A stretch of DNA of 64,000 bases from Procambarus clarkii (lineage: Eukaryota; Arthropoda; Malacostraca; Decapoda; Cambaridae), in contig NC_091216.1 of assembly GCF_040958095.1 (NCBI RefSeq), positions 3,479,649 to 3,543,648 of the forward strand, given 5' to 3'. Both the position numbers and the translations under genes were made by a program. Under the pieces are notes generated by a model, which made no database searches, was not told where the DNA came from, and saw only the letters and a list, made by a program, of their open reading frames with translations. The stretch's first letter is position 1; each line of letters opens with the position of its first letter. Below, piece by piece: positions 61,746 through 64,000 of the stretch.

Positions 61746-63998
61746 CTACTCCCCAAGCCCGGCCCGAGGCCAGGCTCGACTTGTGAGAGTTTGGTCCACC
61801 AGGCTGTTGCTTGGAGCGGCCCGCAGGCCCACATACCCACCACAGCCCGGTTGGTCCGGCACTCCTTGGAGGAATAAATCTAGTTTCCTCTTGAAAATGT
61901 CCACGGTTGTTCCAGCAATATTTCTTATGCTTGCTGGGAGGACGTTGAACAACCGCGGACCTCTGATGTTTATACAGTGTTCTCTGATTGTGCCTATGGC
62001 ACCTCTGCTCTTCATTTGTTCTATTCTACATTTTCTTCCATGTCGTTCACTCCAGTACGTTGTTATTTTACTGTGTAGATTTGGTACTTGGCCCTCCAGT
62101 ATCTTCCAGGTGTATATTATTTGATATCTCTCTCGTCTTCTTTCTAGTGAGTACATTTGGAGGGCTTTGAGACGATCCCAATAATGTAGGTGCTTTATTG
62201 CGTCTATGCGTGCCGTATATGTTCTCTGTATTCCCTCTATTTCAGCAATCTCTCCTGCTTTGAAGGGGGAAGTGAGTACTGAGCAGTACTCAAGACGGGA
62301 CAACACAAGTGCCTTGAAGAGTACAACCATTGTGATGGGATCCCTGGATTTGAAAGTTCTCGTAATCCATCCTATCATTTTTCTGGCTGTAGCAATATTT
62401 GCTTGGTTATGCTCCTTAAACGTTAGGTCGTCCGACATTATTATTCCCAAATCCTTTACATGCTGTTTTCCTACTATGGGTACATTTGATTGTGTTTTGT
62501 ACTCTGTATTATGTTTAAGGTCCTCATTTTTACCGTACCTGAGTACCTGGAATTTATCACTGTTAAACATCATGTTATTTTCTGATGCCCAGTCGAAAAC
62601 TTTATTAATATCAGCTTGAAGTTTTTCAATGTCCTCAGCCGAGGTAATTTTCATACTGATTTTTGTGTCATCTGCAAAGGATGATACGAAGCTGTGACTT
62701 GTATTTTTGTCTATATCTGATATGAGAATAAGGAAAAGCAGTGGTGCAAGGACTGTACCCTGAGGTACAGAGCTTTTCACTGCACTTGGACTAGATTTTA
62801 TATGGTTGACAGTTACTCGCTGAGTCCTGTTTGACAGAAAACTGAGTATCCAGCGTCCTACTTTACCGGTTATTCCCATTGACTTCATTTTGTGTGCTAT
62901 CACGCCATGGTCACATTTATCGAAGGCCTTTGCGAAGTCCGTGTATATCACATCAGCATTCTGTTTCTCTTCTAATGCCTCAGTGACTTTGTCGTAGTGC
63001 TCAAGTAGCTGTGAGAGGCACGATCTTCCCGCTCGAAATCCATGTTGGCCTGGGTTATGAAGGTCATTGGTCTCCATGAAATTGGTGACCTGACTCCTAA
63101 TCACTCTCTCAAATACTTTTATGATGTGCGATGTTAGTGCAACTGGTCTATAATTTTTTGCCAATGCTTTGCTCCCTCCCTTGTGTAGAGGGGCTATGTC
63201 TGCTACTTTAAGTGCATCTGGTATCTCCCCCGTGTCCAAGCTCTTCCTCCACACTATACTGAGTGCCTGTGCTACCGGCACTTTGCATTTCTTTATAAAT
63301 ATTGAATTCCATGAGTCTGGACCTGGGGCCGAGTGCATGGGCATGTTTTCAATTTCTTTTTCAAAATTTAGTGCGCTCGTGTTTATATCAGTTATATTTA
63401 CCGGGGTTTGAATATCCCGCATAAAGAAAATGTCTGGATCTTCCACCTTCATGTTGTTTATTGGAGTGCTAAACATGTCCTCATACTGCTTTTTTAGGAT
63501 TTCACTAATTTCTTTGTCATCCTCCGTGTATGAACCTTCACTTGTACGAATAGGTCCAATACTGGCAGTGGTTTTTGCTTTTGATTTCGCATATGAGAAG
63601 AAATATTTTGGATTTTTCTTTATTTCCTGAATTGCTTTCTGTTCTAACTGCCTTTCTTCAGTTTCATATGAGTGTTTCAATTTCCGCTCGATTTCTTCAA
63701 TCTCCCTATTTAAATTATTCCTTCTTTGACGGGAAATTCGTGTCTGCATAAGCAGTTCCGTTATTTTTTTCCTGCGTTTATAGTGTCGTCTGCGTTCTCT
63801 TTCTACGTTAGATCTCTTTCTGGCTTTCCTCAAAGGAACATGTTTCAGACAGACTTGATACGCTTCTGAAGTAAGTTTTTCTATTCCTTCTGTAGGACTT
63901 GTATTATTTAGAACAGTTCCCCATGGAATGTTTGTAAGTTCCCTGTTTATTATCTCCCAGTCTATCCTTTTATTATTAAAATTGAATTTACTGAATAG
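61746..63998 (-). CDS. CR1-type LINE ORF2 (family Q), RT and C-terminal region, open to window edge
   Basis: An uninterrupted frame of about 750 codons that continues beyond the right edge of the window; there is no reason to start it at the internal ATG 63833. The window holds a basic coiled linker (ERERRRHYKRRKKI; NREIEEIERKLK), KNPKYFFSYAKSK, and an RT with MHSAPGPDSWNS, NYRPVALTSHIIKVFERVI, QHGFRAGRSCLSQLLEHYD, motif A DVIYTDFAKAFDKCDHG, SVPQGTVLAPLLFLIL and SSFADDTKI. A C-terminal region with LEYCSVLTSPF and LKALQMYSLERRRERYQI follows, ending QPGCGGYVGLRAAPSNSLV and a stop at 61746. All RT catalytic residues are present, so this copy may be young. It is distinct from CR1-E. Confidence 0.92.
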   Translation of the reverse strand, partial: LFSKFNFNNKRIDWEIINRELTNIPWGTVLNNTSPTEGIEKLTSEAYQVCLKHVPLRKARKRSNVERERRRHYKRRKKITELLMQTRISRQRRNNLNREIEEIERKLKHSYETEERQLEQKAIQEIKKNPKYFFSYAKSKAKTTASIGPIRTSEGSYTEDDKEISEILKKQYEDMFSTPINNMKVEDPDIFFMRDIQTPVNITDINTSALNFEKEIENMPMHSAPGPDSWNSIFIKKCKVPVAQALSIVWRKSLDTGEIPDALKVADIAPLHKGGSKALAKNYRPVALTSHIIKVFERVIRSQVTNFMETNDLHNPGQHGFRAGRSCLSQLLEHYDKVTEALEEKQNADVIYTDFAKAFDKCDHGVIAHKMKSMGITGKVGRWILSFLSNRTQRVTVNHIKSSPSAVKSSVPQGTVLAPLLFLILISDIDKNTSHSFVSSFADDTKISMKITSAEDIEKLQADINKVFDWASENNMMFNSDKFQVLRYGKNEDLKHNTEYKTQSNVPIVGKQHVKDLGIIMSDDLTFKEHNQANIATARKMIGWITRTFKSRDPITMVVLFKALVLSRLEYCSVLTSPFKAGEIAEIEGIQRTYTARIDAIKHLHYWDRLKALQMYSLERRRERYQIIYTWKILEGQVPNLHSKITTYWSERHGRKCRIEQMKSRGAIGTIREHCINIRGPRLFNVLPASIRNIAGTTVDIFKRKLDLFLQGVPDQPGCGGYVGLRAAPSNSLVDQTLTSRAWPRAGLGE

Positions 63999-64000
63999 CC

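Overview
This is a repeat-dominated eukaryotic window, most likely from a decapod crustacean (an inference from the mix of CR1-like, RTE-like and I/Jockey LINEs, a BEL/Pao element, tRNA-derived SINEs, palindromic MITEs and long (TA)n and (CT)n tracts). There are no operons, no bacterial genes and no recognisable RNA genes apart from tRNA-like SINE heads. Long open frames are nearly all retrotransposon proteins.

The only host coding sequence I can support is a pair of unlisted exons on the minus strand, 43632-43811 and 37319-37501. Each encodes one sushi/CCP-like module and each is bounded by splice sites in phase 1. They belong to one secreted or membrane glycoprotein gene whose 6.1-kb intron is filled with LINEs, SINEs and hairpins.

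The dominant occupant is a CR1-type LINE (called CR1-E here). It has two ORFs: ORF1 is a coiled coil plus an SGNH esterase, and ORF2 is an endonuclease plus reverse transcriptase. Its 3' tail is made of TTCTTATG octamers. Two copies are full length with both frames open (9855-13794 minus; 53728-57675 plus). Two older copies differ at shared diagnostic residues, and both carry a piece of an unrelated I/Jockey ORF1 spliced into ORF1 at the same junction (2685 and 60775). Both older copies have been used as landing sites by younger ones: region A (2686-9543) holds two reverse-oriented truncated inserts; region B (47908-61277) is a nest of four copies. A 24-bp minisatellite whose unit equals a segment of the CR1-E 3' UTR lies at 9745-14363, and a full-length CR1-E has landed inside it.

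Remaining layout: 1-550 CR1-like fragment; 560-2685 I/Jockey 5' UTR and ORF1; 15406-15632 SINE; 15633-17650 RTE-like LINE split by a palindromic MITE; 17660-20285 I/Jockey RT and RNase H; 20295-21550 CR1-like fragment; 21551-30510 a decayed but full-structure BEL/Pao retrotransposon with two LTRs, carrying a second copy of the MITE and a SINE; 30511-31400 diverged tandem repeats; 31525-35273 CR1-like LINE parts; 35276-36080 LTR-like sequence; 36243-37132 microsatellites and a MITE; 37319-43811 the host gene with intronic LINEs; 43965-45400 LINE endonuclease split by a solo LTR; 45574-46569 TA tracts with an LTR-like insert; 61746-63998 another CR1-type ORF2, open to the right edge.

Small frameshifts and nested near-identical repeats could partly be assembly error; this cannot be decided from the sequence alone.
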